NCBI RefSeq assembly: GCF_031143425.1
Contig: NC_090437.1
Span: 1,176,424,863 to 1,176,488,862, forward strand
DNA length: 64,000 bases
Source: Pleurodeles waltl
Taxonomy: Eukaryota; Chordata; Amphibia; Caudata; Salamandridae
Direction of reading: 5' to 3'
Shown: positions 46,203-57,999 of the stretch, in pieces
Position numbering within the stretch: the first letter of the stretch is position 1
How the letters are laid out: each line of letters starts with the position of its first letter
Program-made: the position numbers and the translations under genes
The notes under the pieces: generated by a model
What the model was told of the DNA's origin: nothing
Seen by the model: only the letters and a program-made list of their open reading frames with translations
Databases searched by the model: none

Positions 46203-47140
46203 TATCAATCAATCAATCAATCAATCAAAACAATTTATAGAGTGCACTACTCACCCATAAGGGTCTCAACGCGCTGGGGGGGGAAGAGGAGAAGGGGGGA
46301 GGGGATGCCGATTACTGTTTGAAAAGCCATGTCTAAGAGGTGTTTTCTGAAGAGCAGGAGGTTCTGAGTCTTGCGGAGGTTGGTGGGGAGGGAATTCCAG
46401 GTTTTGGGGGTGAGGTAGGAGAAGGATCTGCCTCCGGTGGTGGCGCATTGGATGCAGGGGACTGTGGCGAGTGCGAGGTCGGCAGAGCGGAGGTGGCGAG
46501 TGTGGAAGTTCACTCTTTCGTTGAGGTAGGTTGGTCCAGTGTTGTGGAGGGATTTGTGTGCATGGATGAGGATTTTGAAGATGATCCTTTTGTCAATCAG
46601 AAGCCAGTGAAGGGATCTGAGGTGAGAGGAGATGTGTTCATGGCGTAGGAGGTCCAGGATGAGGCGGGCGGCTGCGTTCTGGATCCTCTGGAGTTTTCGC
46701 TTGAGCTTGACTGTGGAGCCGGCGTAGAGGGCGTTTCCGTAGTCTAGCCTGCTGCTGCTGAGTGCATGGGTGACGGTCTTTCTGGTCTCTATAGGAATCT
46801 ATTTGAAGGTTTTTCGCAGCATGCGGAGGGTGCTGAAACAGGAGGAGGGGATGGCGTTGATTTGCTGGGTCATGGAGAGAGAAGAATACAAGATGATGCC
46901 CAGGTTGTGTGCATGCGTTGCAGGTGTTGGGGGGGATCCGAGGGCAGTGGGCCACCTGGAGTCGTCCCATATAGTTTTGTTGGGGCCGAAGATGATGATT
47001 TCAGTTTTGTTGGAGTTTAGCTTGAGGTGATTTGCTGTCATCCATTTGGCGGTGTCAAGGAGTCCGACGTGGAAGTTGGTTTTGGCGGTGGTGGGGTTTC
47101 GGGTGAGGGAGATGACGAGCTGGGTGTTGCCATACGAAGT
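46203..47140 (-). mobile_element. L2-clade LINE (-), 5'-truncated
   Basis: It has the same tail as the L2 at 11.3 kb, read inverted (ATCAATCA repeats at 46,203-46,226). RT C-terminal motifs include LKLNSNKTEIIIFG, HNLGIILYSSLSM and TPKTWNSLPTNLR. The catalytic SYADDTQL is SYGNTQL here, so the box is deleted. Several frameshifts show it is older than the 11.3 kb copy. Confidence 0.85.
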
Positions 47141-47983
47141 GGCCATGGATTGTTCCAGGTAATGTAGGTCACATAGTTTGGGTGTAGGAGACCTGTACCA
47201 AGACAGCTTGCAGTGTTTGGATGTAAGTTCAGAAGTGCCCATTGAAACTGTTTTGTGTCCTGTGGTGGACCTGATGCATCATGTGTGCCATCATGTGGTC
47301 ATAGAATTTGTAGTCCTAGGTCACAACCAAGTCAGATTCTATTCGCACTGGCTAAACATTCTTTTTGTATGACCTGTGTATAGCCGTAGATGTGTTTCAT
47401 CATTGTAGGCCACAGTGCCTGTGCCAAAACACTGACATATGTTTGTGTCATACTACTAGATGCATGAGCATTGGATTATAATGGCCCTGTAATCAGGAAC
47501 TGTTGTACTGCCATCTGTCTGAAGCTTGGATTGTGTAATGTTGGATTACTTTGGTGTGGTATGTGATAAGGCTCAAGCTGGTGGCATCAACCACTTCAAT
47601 GTTTACATATTCTACAGGACAATGCCTGGTAAATTTCTTCCACCCATGGTCTGGAGGTCTGTACCTGTAAATGTGTTCATTATTAAGTATGAGTCAATCA
47701 TTTATGATTTCCAGTAGTTCGGACATATTGACAGCCTATGTGCTGAATGCTGTAATATTTTTTTTAGTTGGAGCAGACAATTATATGAATGTGTTTGTGT
47801 TGGATGGTTGTAATCCTGAGCTGGAAACTGTATACATGCAACATATCCTATCTTGAACAAGTACCTTGGATCATCATCATGTGGTTCTCATGATCTGACA
47901 AATCTATGTGACAAATCTATGTGGATAAATATGAAATCAAAATCAGCAGACAATGAGTCAGTGATGGGTGATTTTATTGTGTG

Positions 47984-48170
47984 TTACTGTGTGTGTTGGT
48001 ACAAATACTTTACACCTAGCACTCTGAAATTAAGCATACTGCTCTGCCAAGTTACCAAGGGGGTAAGCAGGGGTTAGCTGAGGGTGATTCTCTTTTACCC
48101 TGACTAGAGTGAGGGTCCTTGCTTGAACAGGGGGTAACCTGACTGTCAACCAAAGACCCCATTTCTAACA
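47984..48170 (+). repeat. 3' end fragment of a Gmr1-like Gypsy LTR
   Basis: It shares TTACTGTGTGTGTTGGTACA, CAAGTTACCAAGG and AACCAAAGACCCCATTTC with the LTRs at 18,840 and 10,680, and ends with an intact CTAACA at 48,170. Only about 190 bp remain. Confidence 0.75.
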
Positions 48171-48488
48171 GGCTGCATTTAGGTTTGAGCATACATTTAC
48201 ATTTTGGGACATACCATGAATTCTGGAATGTGTTTTTGGTATTGTGAGATTTCTAGACTCCATTTCTGTATATGGCATGTGATGGGCCTTGGTAGTTTTG
48301 ACGTTGAATCAAATTATACAGACTGACATTGTTAAATTTCAGATAATCTGGGTATTGAATGTTGCTCATGCACATGAACAAGACAGAGGTAAAAGCTGAG
48401 TTGTGAGCATGCATGACATTGCATTTTTGTGACTGTTTTGTGTTGTAACTTATAAGATTCCACTCCCCCAAGTATTCCTGTCAAGCCC

Positions 48489-48830
48489 TCAGGATGCCGG
48501 ATGGCCAAGACCTTCTTCTCTCAGTCTTAATAGGCCATGGGGCTCCACTGCCAGTCTTCTTGGCCTCCAGCTAATTCCTGGAGACCAAGGAACGGACCTT
48601 GCGCTGAGGCCATTCCATCTCTTCCTAAGGTCCACCTTTGTGAGCAGGGTGCTGCCTGCAACACTCACTCTGTCGACTATCCTGTCCCACATTTCTATTT
48701 TCCTACTGAGAGGAGTGTGCTTGACTTGGGCTCCAAACAAGTTTGGCTCTAATCTAATGAGTTCACCCACCATGACTCTCAACTCATCCTCTGAAAATTG
48801 TGGGGTTTTGGACCATGATATGACTGGAAA
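48489..48830 (-). pseudogene. Harbinger 1 gene C: second Myb/SANT-like protein, fragment
   Basis: Minus-strand reading gives FSEDELRVMVGELIRLEPNL, then QVKHTPLSRKIEMWDRIVDR and KVDLRKRWNGL. The Trp spacing and the KRW helix fit a Myb/SANT-like (Myb_DNA-bind_5 type) domain. It corresponds to 60,005-60,400 in element 2. The C-terminal part after 48,489 is not recognisable. The start codon is uncertain; the ATG at 48,780 lies within the domain. Confidence 0.6.
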
Positions 48831-49400
48831 TTAAAGGGGGTAACATTGATTAAGTGAACAAAGACAGGTGAATATGGGGACAAAAAAATAGACGATATGT
48901 GTGAATGGTGCAAATTGGGTTAGGAAAAAAGGGGTGCCTTATGAAAAAGAATTGACAAAATGATGTGGGGTCTGTCTTGGTGTGCTGTAGTGGAAATGCA
49001 AATGATTGTGGTCTGTGAAGGCTTGTGTTCTATAGTGTCCTTTGCAGGTGTGTCCACTTGGCCAATGTATGTCAGCTGTGGTGTTTTTGAATTCATCCAA
49101 TGTGCACTTATCTGTTACTTTGCTGAACGGGGACCGATGTGGTCGACCGCTGCAAGGAAACTGCCATGGCAACTGTGTGTTTGTAATAGGCTTGGTGGTT
49201 GGCTGTGTCGCTGATGGCATTGGAGGTTAGACCACCTAAATCCAAGCCGCTGGCAGTCTGCCTATTCTTGCTTGGCAGACGGCGGTCCTGCCTGTATCAA
49301 TTGTAATACAGCGGTCTGGGGCACCACCGGCACAGCTGTCTTTTTGGGATCACCAACATGGCTGTCTGGTGGTCCGACCACCAAACTCGTAACTAGGCCC

Positions 49401-49548
49401 TGATTGTAAAATATTCCACTAACAGCCTATTTCCCTTCGAAGTAAAAACAAATGATAGTGCTAGCCTAAGTATTTGTCACAGAGGTAGTCACCTACTATA
49501 ACTTACTAATAGAAAACGCTTTCTATCAACAAAATGAATACAAACTTA
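49401..49548 (+). pseudogene. Spacer between Harbingers: probable middle piece of the MULE gene
   Basis: The 148 bp between the two Harbinger elements read, in different frames, KTNDSASLSIC and VVTYYNLLIENAFYQQNEYK. Position and length fit the segment between the GCYYHF motif (ending at 35,940) and the RFED motif (starting at 61,045) of a FLYWCH/MULE-type transposase. The match is weaker than for the two flanking pieces; it rests partly on location. Confidence 0.5.
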
Positions 49549-49569
49549 GGGCCTCATTATGGGTTTGGC

Positions 49570-50713
49570 AGTCCGAGGACCCCCATGTTGGCAATCCGAC
49601 CACCAACAGTCTGGCGGAAAAAACTTTAAATCATAACATTGGCGGTGATGCTTACAGAATCCCGCCAAAGTACCACCAGCACCGCCAGCGCAGTCAGACT
49701 GCTGCAGTCGAATGGAGCTACCAAAAGTACGGCAGAGACCATGTTTCTGCCGGACTCATTACAAGGCTGCACACCGCCAACAGAACCGCCACTCACCTGG
49801 AGCTGCCATGGCACCACTACTAGACGTCCTCCCGCTGTGCCTGCTGGCAGAAAGACAATGGAATCATCGCTGACGAGGACAACAACAACCGTATGTACAC
49901 ATACGCACCTGTTACATTTGAACTTGGGCATCACATACTTTAGGGAAGGGGTGTGAGGGCTATACTCCCACACATATACAGCACACACACTGCAGCCAGC
50001 ACACACACACCACACGTCGAGAACACACAGTTACGCATGGCAACACAGCACAGGCCCAGCCTCACAAATACACATACAACATGCGAACTCGTAACAACAA
50101 CACAACCGCACAAATATAAACACATATCAGACACTCACTACGGACACTGGCCAGAGACTTCACACACATACAACACAATGTGCAATCATCTGTGATGGAA
50201 CACACACAATTAAACCATCACACAACCTAGCCATCGACACACACATGACACACACACATACAGTACACCAAACCTATCATGCCATGCACAATACATGCAG
50301 ACTCAAACTGTTTAAACACACAAAGCCACACACAACTGCACAAACACATAGCATCACTAACACAAAACACCACCATGACAATAACATTTCAGCTATATGC
50401 ACATACCCATCACACAAAACATACTCTCTCCCTGGGAGATAAAAGCACTGCACACAACCTCACAGGCTGCTCAGAAAATACTGGAAGCCTCAAGCCGCAT
50501 ACACACACATATACTGGGACACAACCAATGTCAGCCAGGAACAACTCAAACCAAGGAAAGGAAATGCAGGACAAAGATGTAACCAAAAAAAACAATGACT
50601 GATAGGTGAAGTGTATGTAAATTATAGGGATTTAAATCAGTTTGTGCAAGGCCAGAGGCCAGTCCATTGTCCATAATAGAACAGAACCAAAGGCACTAAA
50701 TGGTGCCCCTACT
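49570..50713. other. Harbinger 2 left non-coding region with CA-rich tract
   Basis: Subterminal GC-rich sequence (49,600-49,870) is followed by a CA-rich tract at about 49,970-50,530. The open frames on both strands here are low-complexity and not conserved with element 1. Confidence 0.55.
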
Positions 50714-53700
50714 TCATTCCTGACTGCCAGTAACCTCCACAGGTAGGTGCATCAAGGGGGCAGGCAGGCACCTCAGGGTTTCGTGGTGCGGAAGGGGGCG
50801 GTTCAGGCTTAGGCTTAGGAGGGTGGTTAGGCTTTGGCTTGGGAGAGCGTCAGACCTTTTTGGGAGGGCTGGACTTCTTTTTGGCAGGCAGACGGGCATG
50901 GGTGCTGGTGGGGGGCTTGGGGAGGCCTTGGAGGTGGATGGGATGGCCTTGGGGAGGGAATGGTTCTTTTAGGGGTGCCACAGGGGGTGGAGTAGAGAAA
51001 AGGTCAAGCTCAGCAAGGAAAGTTTTTTTGGGTACACTAGGATGGTCATCGAAGGGTGTTTGGGTGTGGAGGGTGAGGGAGTGATTATATGATATATTGG
51101 TGTGGATGTTTTGGGTGCATGTTTGTGGGAGGTGTGCTTGTGGGTGGTGGATGTCTGTTGGGTGGGTGAGTGCGGGTGTTTATGTTTCTTGGGCTGGGGG
51201 TGGTGGTGCTGGGGATGCTGTGGTGGGTGGATGTCTGTCTGGTGGGGTGGTGACTGCAGGTATTGTGATGTGCTGCATATATAGGCGTGTCTGCAGGTGT
51301 GCTACTGTGACTGGGGTGGATGTCTGAGGGTCTGCTGGGGTGCTGTCTGTGGGTAGTATAGGTGTGGTGACTGGATCTGTTAAAGTTGGTGTGGTGTCTG
51401 CCAGTGTGCCAGGTATGTCTGTGATGCTGGTGGTGGTGGGAGTGTCAGGGCAGGTCATGACTGTTGCTGTGTCTGCAGGTGGATGTTGTGTGTGGGTGTG
51501 CGTGCGGATGGTGAGTCTTGTGGTGCTTATTTTTGTCAGTGCTACCCTTGGATGTTGAGGTGGACGCATGCCTATCTTGGCTGAGTCAGGGAAGAGGGGA
51601 TTCAGACTGAGAAGAGGAATGTGCAGGTGGGACGGTGGACAAAGGGTTACTGGCTCCATCCATGTGGAGGCCAGAGCCTGAAATGATCTCTGTAGGCCAG
51701 ACAGTGCACCGTGAATGCCCTCCAGGAACACATTGCTCTGTTGGATTTCAGTTGCCAGTCCCAGGTTTGCAGTCACAAAGGTTGTCTGACCCACAGAGAT
51801 TAACTTCAGGAGGTCAATAGCCTCCTTACTAAGGGCAACAGGGCTAACAGGGACTGGTGCCTGCTGAGAAGGAGATGCCCACCCTCTTGGATGGGCGGGC
51901 AAGGCCAACTGGATGGGAAGCTACAGGGAGGGTGGTGATAGAATGGTGGTGGTGGACAGAGATGGTCCTAGGGTGGTTCCAGATGGGTAAACCACCTTGA
52001 AATAGTGGCCACTGGAGGAGGATTCTGAAGGAGAGGTACTAGATCCGGTCTCCCCAATAGTACTTCCCTCGCCCTCCGGGCCACTGGTTCTTCACTCTCG
52101 GTGTTCTCATAACTGGAGGTCCCGAGGCCAGAAGCTTCCCCACTCAGATGTGGCCTGTCTCCTGTGTCTGCAGGTGCTGATGCTGAAAAACAGAAAGTCA
52201 GGTATGGTCATCACATTCACAAGATAACACTTCCATCATACAGTCCTCATAAGTCTCATTACATCCTGTTTACCAACACCCCGAGGTAGTGCCAGTTAAG
52301 TGCCAACATCATGTCACTACAAAATATGAAGTAGGTTCCTCAGTATAAACATTGGTATACAATAGCTAAGCAACCTAACTGACACCTACAATACCAATAA
52401 TCAAGTTGAGCAATCACACGACCATGCCACGACAAGGTGACTTTGCCACATTCTACAGATTCTCTATCCCCAACAACATAGTCAAGCACTAATCAAACAA
52501 TATTTTAGGAATGTCAATTTGCTTACCACTAATCAAAAACACATACTCAACCCAGAAAAATATATTACTCTGATGTAAGATATCAGGCTATGACATGTTA
52601 TAAAGCAAAGGCAGGCAAGCCTAGTATAGACAAGCCATAACTTCTTCATTTCACATAGTTACAACCATACACCATGGGCATATGGAAACCTGTAACAAGT
52701 CAAATTCTCATTCATCCCAATTTTTGGTTAAGGAGTCAGAACACATGGCACACACACATCCATCAATTATACTGTATCAAGTATTGAAATTACAATGTGG
52801 ACCAAGTCATCCAGCTCATTGGTCTTCTGTAAACAAACTTTATCAGTCAAGTAGGGGCGAAGTAAGCCCAGACCTATGTTCCACACACAACCACAAGATG
52901 TCAAAAAGAATGTACCTTATGTGTGGACTACTATATTGTGAAGAAAGATGACAAACAGACCTACCTAATCATGCAATTAGTGCATCAATAGGCCACTGAC
53001 TGAGACGAAACATAACTACACACACATCAGAAATGGCAAGCCTTACATCTGTTTGTGTAGGATTCTCAGAGCCAAAGCACATGTGATGCTAACAAGACAA
53101 GTGCATCTACCATGATGCATGCAAAAAGCCTAGAAACTCTTACAATACAACTCACATGTGGTATGGCAACTTTCACACCTGCGACACTTAGGTGTCATTG
53201 CCAACATTAGGTTCCCAAACAGCCAGGCCTCCACTTCCACATCTGTCTTAGCAACAGCATATAGACATACTTATTTCCAATGTTGATTAATTACTGAACC
53301 TTTCAAATGACACGTCTGTCAAGAATTTAACCTTGAATAGGCTATCATTGCCTATGAATCATGCCTAGTACAGTATGTCCAAGGACAAAGCAGTGTGGTG
53401 ACTTTTCACTAACAGAACATTAGCAAGGTAGTAATATACCTAGCCTCTGATACCAATGTATGTGTGCCCATTGAAATGTAGCAACACCTCAATGGTATCC
53501 AACATGCATGTTGGGGGATAACCTTGTAACAGATGTGAAGGAGTTAACCTTATATGTCATGTCATATGGCAGGTGGACGTCACAGCCTTGAATGCTGCTG
53601 TCACTTATCAGAAAGCAATAGAAACCTAGAGATGCCTAGAATATGTATGACACTATTTTGAACATGGACAAGAATCTCGAGACATTGCAGAGGACAGAAA

Positions 53701-54904
53701 TCAAGGACCTACACAACTTACCACCATGATATTGGGAGGATTGGCCTGTTGTTGGGTATGTACAATCAACATTGTAGGAAATGCAGTATAAAGGTACACA
53801 TATGACATAGTCATAAGCGCACCATAATATTCTATTGCAATAAGATGACTACATATTTGAGTAAGATGCCTCCAAATACATAGGTATGTGCACACCTGAG
53901 TGCTATAGATGGCTACAGTATATCAATGTGTGCAAAGGAGATCTGTGACACTTTGCACTTACCTCATTGTCTGAGCTGACATACTGTTCCCTAACTCAAT
54001 CACCTGGTAGAGGAACAAACATACATTAGGTCTTTACTTACCCCTTGTGGCTGCTGTGCTGCCTTCAAATGCCCATCCAACTCAGGGTAGGCCACAGCCA
54101 AAATGCGGTCCATAAGGGGGGTCATGGTCCGACGGGCACCCGGTCCTCACTGGGTCTCTGAAGTCTTTTGGGCCCACTGTCTCAGGTCATCCCTCCTCTT
54201 CCGACGGTGGGTGCCCCGCCGGCTGTGGAACCCTAGGATCCACTCTTTCTTGGCAATGGCACACCTAATCCCCTTCTTCTGATGGGAGTTGACCTGCATG
54301 GATGACGTAGAAAAAAATAAAGAATGTCATGTCCACATGTTCCATACTAAAACAGGCAGGGTAGCTAACTAGTCACTACAACTAGCTAAACACTGACTGT
54401 CTTGAACAACCCCACCGCTGATAGATGAGCATATGCAGTCAGGCCAAATGTGAGGTGGACACAGGCAGATGACATGCATCTCCTGCAACAGCTTTCATGT
54501 TATCACATATGACCAGACAGCAAACACATATGAAAATATGATATTTCAGAAGGAGTCTGGTATACCAACTCCACTAACCTTGTGCAACAGTCACAAGGTC
54601 GATCAGGGAACATACATCAAGTACTCTCCACAATGACTCAGGACTCAGTTTCTGTCCCCAAACATTAGTACATGACCAGGAACTCATCCCATTTTATCAC
54701 AACTTTGGCACCCTGCAGACCTTTAGGACTCAATCAGTAACAATGCCCATCAGCCTTTGCTTAATGTTTCAAAGTATAGTTGGACTAAGGAAATGTTTGT
54801 GCACATGGTGCACTTACCTGCTCCTCTGGTGCACCATAGAGCTGTTCATACAGGGGTAGAACCACCTCCAACAGCTTTTCTAGCACCTCAGTTGAGAAGG
54901 CCAT
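50714..54904 (-). pseudogene. Harbinger 2 gene A: Myb/SANT-like (NAIF1-like) protein, 3 exons
   Basis: Exon 1 (54,904-54,818) encodes 29 residues, MAFSTEVLEKLLEVVLPLY to GAPEEQ, and ends in CAG before GTAAGTG. Exon 2 (54,293-54,042) follows CATGCAG, is 252 nt in phase 0, and reads HQKKGIRCAIAKKEWILGF, THRRKRRDDLRQWAQKTSE, one TGA, then MTPLMDRILAVAYPELDG, ending before GTAAGT. This is a Myb/SANT-like region. Exon 3 starts at 52,182 after TTTCTGTTTTTCAG and carries STSPSESSSSGHYFKVVYPS, HPRGWASPSQQAPV, NVFLEGIHGALSGLQRSFQA and a Thr/Pro-rich tail. All four splice signals are good. Lesions are the exon 2 stop and shifts in exon 3. Confidence 0.65.
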
Positions 54905-55558
54905 TGGCCTAAGACCGCCAAAGGCAGCTATGTGTTCCAATGGCAATATCCACCACTGTAGTATCCGCCTACCACCAGGACAATGTGCTCTGCCGGAGGT
55001 TGGTCATTTCCTAACGTCTAGTACAGTAGGTCAGGCAGCTAAGGTCCTTAGATGCTCTGAACAGTAAAAGTAAAATGCGTCACTAGGTCAGAAACATATC
55101 TACGCCGTAGTTTTCAGTGCTGGGTTTGAACAACTATGTATTTGAAATCAGATTTAATAAACATGTTGTAATGTTCATGCTATGTGAGGAATGTATCATT
55201 AGTGGCATAGCCTGCACCCTCATGGCAATTGGATTGATGGTATTAGTGTCTATCATATGTGAAACATGGTAAGGATGTCATTATCACTGAAACTTTCAGT
55301 GACGGGTATCCATTTACTAGTCACAATCAAGGTAAGGGCATGACATTGCAGCAGTAAGCCATTATTTCCCTAGTTATGCCCTGTGTACCATGTTTACTTT
55401 TTTCATATGCATGTTCAAGCATCATGTGTGACATATGTAGATTCACACTTAAAATAGACACAATGACTGATAGACATACTTTCTTATATTCCATCATCTA
55501 GTTACCCTGGAATGAGAAGGGTCAGATAACCTCCACTGTACAGTCCACTAGCAGACCT

Positions 55559-56594
55559 GCAGACCATGGACGATTGACATATCATTCATATCTACCGCCT
55601 GGATAGGAAGGGAATCATGGATATCTTTCATCAGTTGGAGCCACATCTGATGCCTGCCATTTGTCATCCCAATAGCATTCCACCCATTGCACAAATCATG
55701 TCAGTGCTGCACGTCCTGGCCACAGGCTCCCCTCAAAATACTGTGGCCCTAACTGCAGGGCTATCACAGCCAATGTTCAGTTTGGTCTTGAAGGATGTCC
55801 TCTCAGCACTATTGAAACACCTGGACAGCTGCATCTGGTTTCCACAAACTGAAGATTTGGCCCATGTGAAGGCTAATTTTTTTGCTTTGGCACACATCCC
55901 ACATGTGGTGGGAGCCATTGATGATACCCAGGTATCCCTGGTTCCCCCACGTGGCAATGAACAGGTGTATCGGACCAGGAAGAACTTCCACTCCATAAAT
56001 GTCCAAGTAGTATGTTTGGTGGACCTCTACCTTCCCCTTGTGTGTGCAATGTACCTGGGTTCAGTTCATGATGCCTTCATCATGCTGAACAGCAAGATCC
56101 CAACTACTGATGATACAACAGTACACAGAGAGGGCCTGGCTGGTTGGTAGGTGATATGTGTGATGTGTCAGTATCTATGTATGCTGCCAAATGTAATCAT
56201 ATCAAAGATTTATGTATGCACACATGTAACAATTCCTTACAGGGGATTCTGGCTACCCGAACCACCCCTGGTTGTTGACACCAGTGAAGTACCCAACCAC
56301 GCCAGGGGAAGATCGCTTCATTGAGGCCCACAGAAATACAAGGCCTGTTGTGGAGTGGACGTTTGGGCTCCTACAGGCTAGATTTAGTTGATAAGTCTGG
56401 TGGACCCCTCCTCTACTCACCAGCCAAAGTGTGTCAAATCATTGCTGCCTGCCACATGCTAGACAAACTCGCCCTGAGGCGTCAGATCCCATGTTTAACA
56501 GATGAGGGGGAGCCAGCAGTTCCAACGGGTGAGAATGCAGAAATGCCAAGTGAGGATGACAGTGATGAGGATAAAGGTGGATCAGCCTGGCAGA
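55559..56594 (+). pseudogene. Harbinger 2 transposase (HARBI1-like DDE), one short intron
   Basis: The frame is open from 55,617 (MDIFHQLEPHLMPA); homology begins slightly upstream (YRLDRKG) and a good acceptor lies near 55,500. Core: LATGSPQNTVAL, FSLVLKDVLSALLKHL, VVGAIDDTQVSLVPP (first Asp; the usual GT is DT), NVQVVCLVDLYL and GSVHDAFIM (second Asp). An intron of about 100 bp (56,143-56,242, ending TTCCTTACAG) can be removed in frame to continue GDSGYPNHPWLLTPV, then RNTRPVVEWTFGLLQARF with the catalytic Glu. A frameshift near 56,385 precedes YSPAKVCQIIAACHML and an acidic tail, EDDSDEDKGGSAW. The triad survives; the shift disables it. Confidence 0.85.
56143..56242 (+). other. Short intron in Harbinger 2 transposase
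   Basis: Without splicing the frame hits TAG at 56,148-56,150 directly after GLAGW. Splicing from GT at 56,143 to AG at 56,241-56,242 restores the family sequence GDSGYP in frame. The acceptor has a pyrimidine tract (AATTCCTTACAG). The donor GTTGGT is weak; two other GTs (56,147; 56,151) do not keep the frame. Confidence 0.55.
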
Positions 56595-57999
56595 TCTCAC
56601 CAATCAACACCTCAACTGACTGTAGGTATGTGTTGTTCTGTTAAATACTTGACTCAGTGGGTTACTGGGGGGCTCGGAGATGTTTCAGGAGGAACTTTGT
56701 GTGACCATCAGACAGCTCATTAGTTGCTTAGTAGTACATTGCTCAGGTGTGCATGCAAAGTTGTAGTTGGTGTTGTGCTTTTCATGATGCTCTCCTTTGT
56801 TAATGGTTGTCATATTACACAATCAGTGTTACCATTGTATTTGGGACATGTCTTTATGGGTCTTCATTACCATTACCTGCCTATACCATTTGTATTACAT
56901 TTATACTTTGCAGATTTGTTCACAAGGTCATCCTCATGTGGTCAATTCTGAATTTTGTCACAGGCTGTTGGGATTTGCAGGTTTGACATGTGAAGTGAAC
57001 ATGGATAGATCCAGGTACTGTATGGCATCATGTTGGTGGTGTGTGAGTTCCATGCCCAGACTGTCAGGACTGTGGGATGGTAGGCTAGTATACTGTTCCA
57101 TACATTAGTACTGTGTGCCATGTTATCTAGGTGGAAGGGTGTCATATGTGTGGACTTGGGTATCTAACACGTCATCCTGTGCAATCCATAACCTCAACCT
57201 TCTCGTTGGTTTGAAGATGATGCTATTGAGCTTGTATTTAGCTGTCACTGTGTTTCCTCATTGTAGGCCACTGTGCATGTGGGTCAAGGTGAGTAGCATG
57301 CCTACAGATACCAGACCATGGTAAGTGGAAGGTTCAATGAATGGGGATAGTTGTACTGACCTCTGTCTGTATTATGGGATGTGGTCATTTGGGAGTTATG
57401 GTATGGGTATGTGATAAGGCTTTAGCTGATGACTAATTGAACCAATCTGTTTGCCTATTTGTATAGACCAAGATTGACATGTCCCTAACTTCATTAGTCT
57501 GTGGGGTGCTTGTTTTTCACACCTATGCTAAAGCATTACATTATGAAGCTGTACTGCACTGTGTGATAATTGGCATGTTGTCAACCTATGTGCAGGAAAG
57601 TGAAACAAACAAATAGGATTAAGAGTGTGTCCATTTGTAAAATTGTACTTATATATAACCCTAATTCAACAGTACAAGTGATATGGAAAAATTAGTCTCA
57701 AACATGATATGCGCTTTAGTTGTGTTTAGTTACAAGTGCACAGGAAAATGTAGGGGATGGGATCAAATCATGAATTGCAAACAGTGAAGGGTTCAATCAT
57801 GGTGAATGGAATCATCAGGATGGCTGCTACAACATTTGAGTCTCACGTCCAGTGCCCTTGTGCCTTTGGAAAATGGAGAGTGGTTGTAACACAGTCAACA
57901 GGGGTATCTGTGACACAAAGAGTGGTTGTAACACAGTCAACAGGGTGTATTTGTGATACACAAGGGGAACCAATGAGTAGAGGATCACTTCCTGGCAGT

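Larger units (their letters stand above)
35941..49400 (+). mobile_element. Harbinger element 1, three-gene type, 13.5 kb
   Basis: The left end is GGGCCTGATTACGAGTTTGG; the right end reads CCAAACTCGTAACTAGGCCC, its inverted counterpart. It contains, left to right, gene A (-, three exons, 43,386-37,437), a transposase (+, 45,076-45,830) and gene C (-, 48,830-48,489). It is interrupted by two MITEs (41,601-42,309; 43,690-44,653), an L2 (46,203-47,140) and a piece of Gypsy LTR (47,984-48,170). Without these it is about 10.7 kb. A clean 3-bp target duplication is not seen (CGA left, TGA right). Confidence 0.75.

Noticed and set aside
49953..50602. His/Thr-rich frames near the left end of Harbinger 2
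   Set aside because: CA-rich tract; frames overlap in all phases and are not conserved in element 1.
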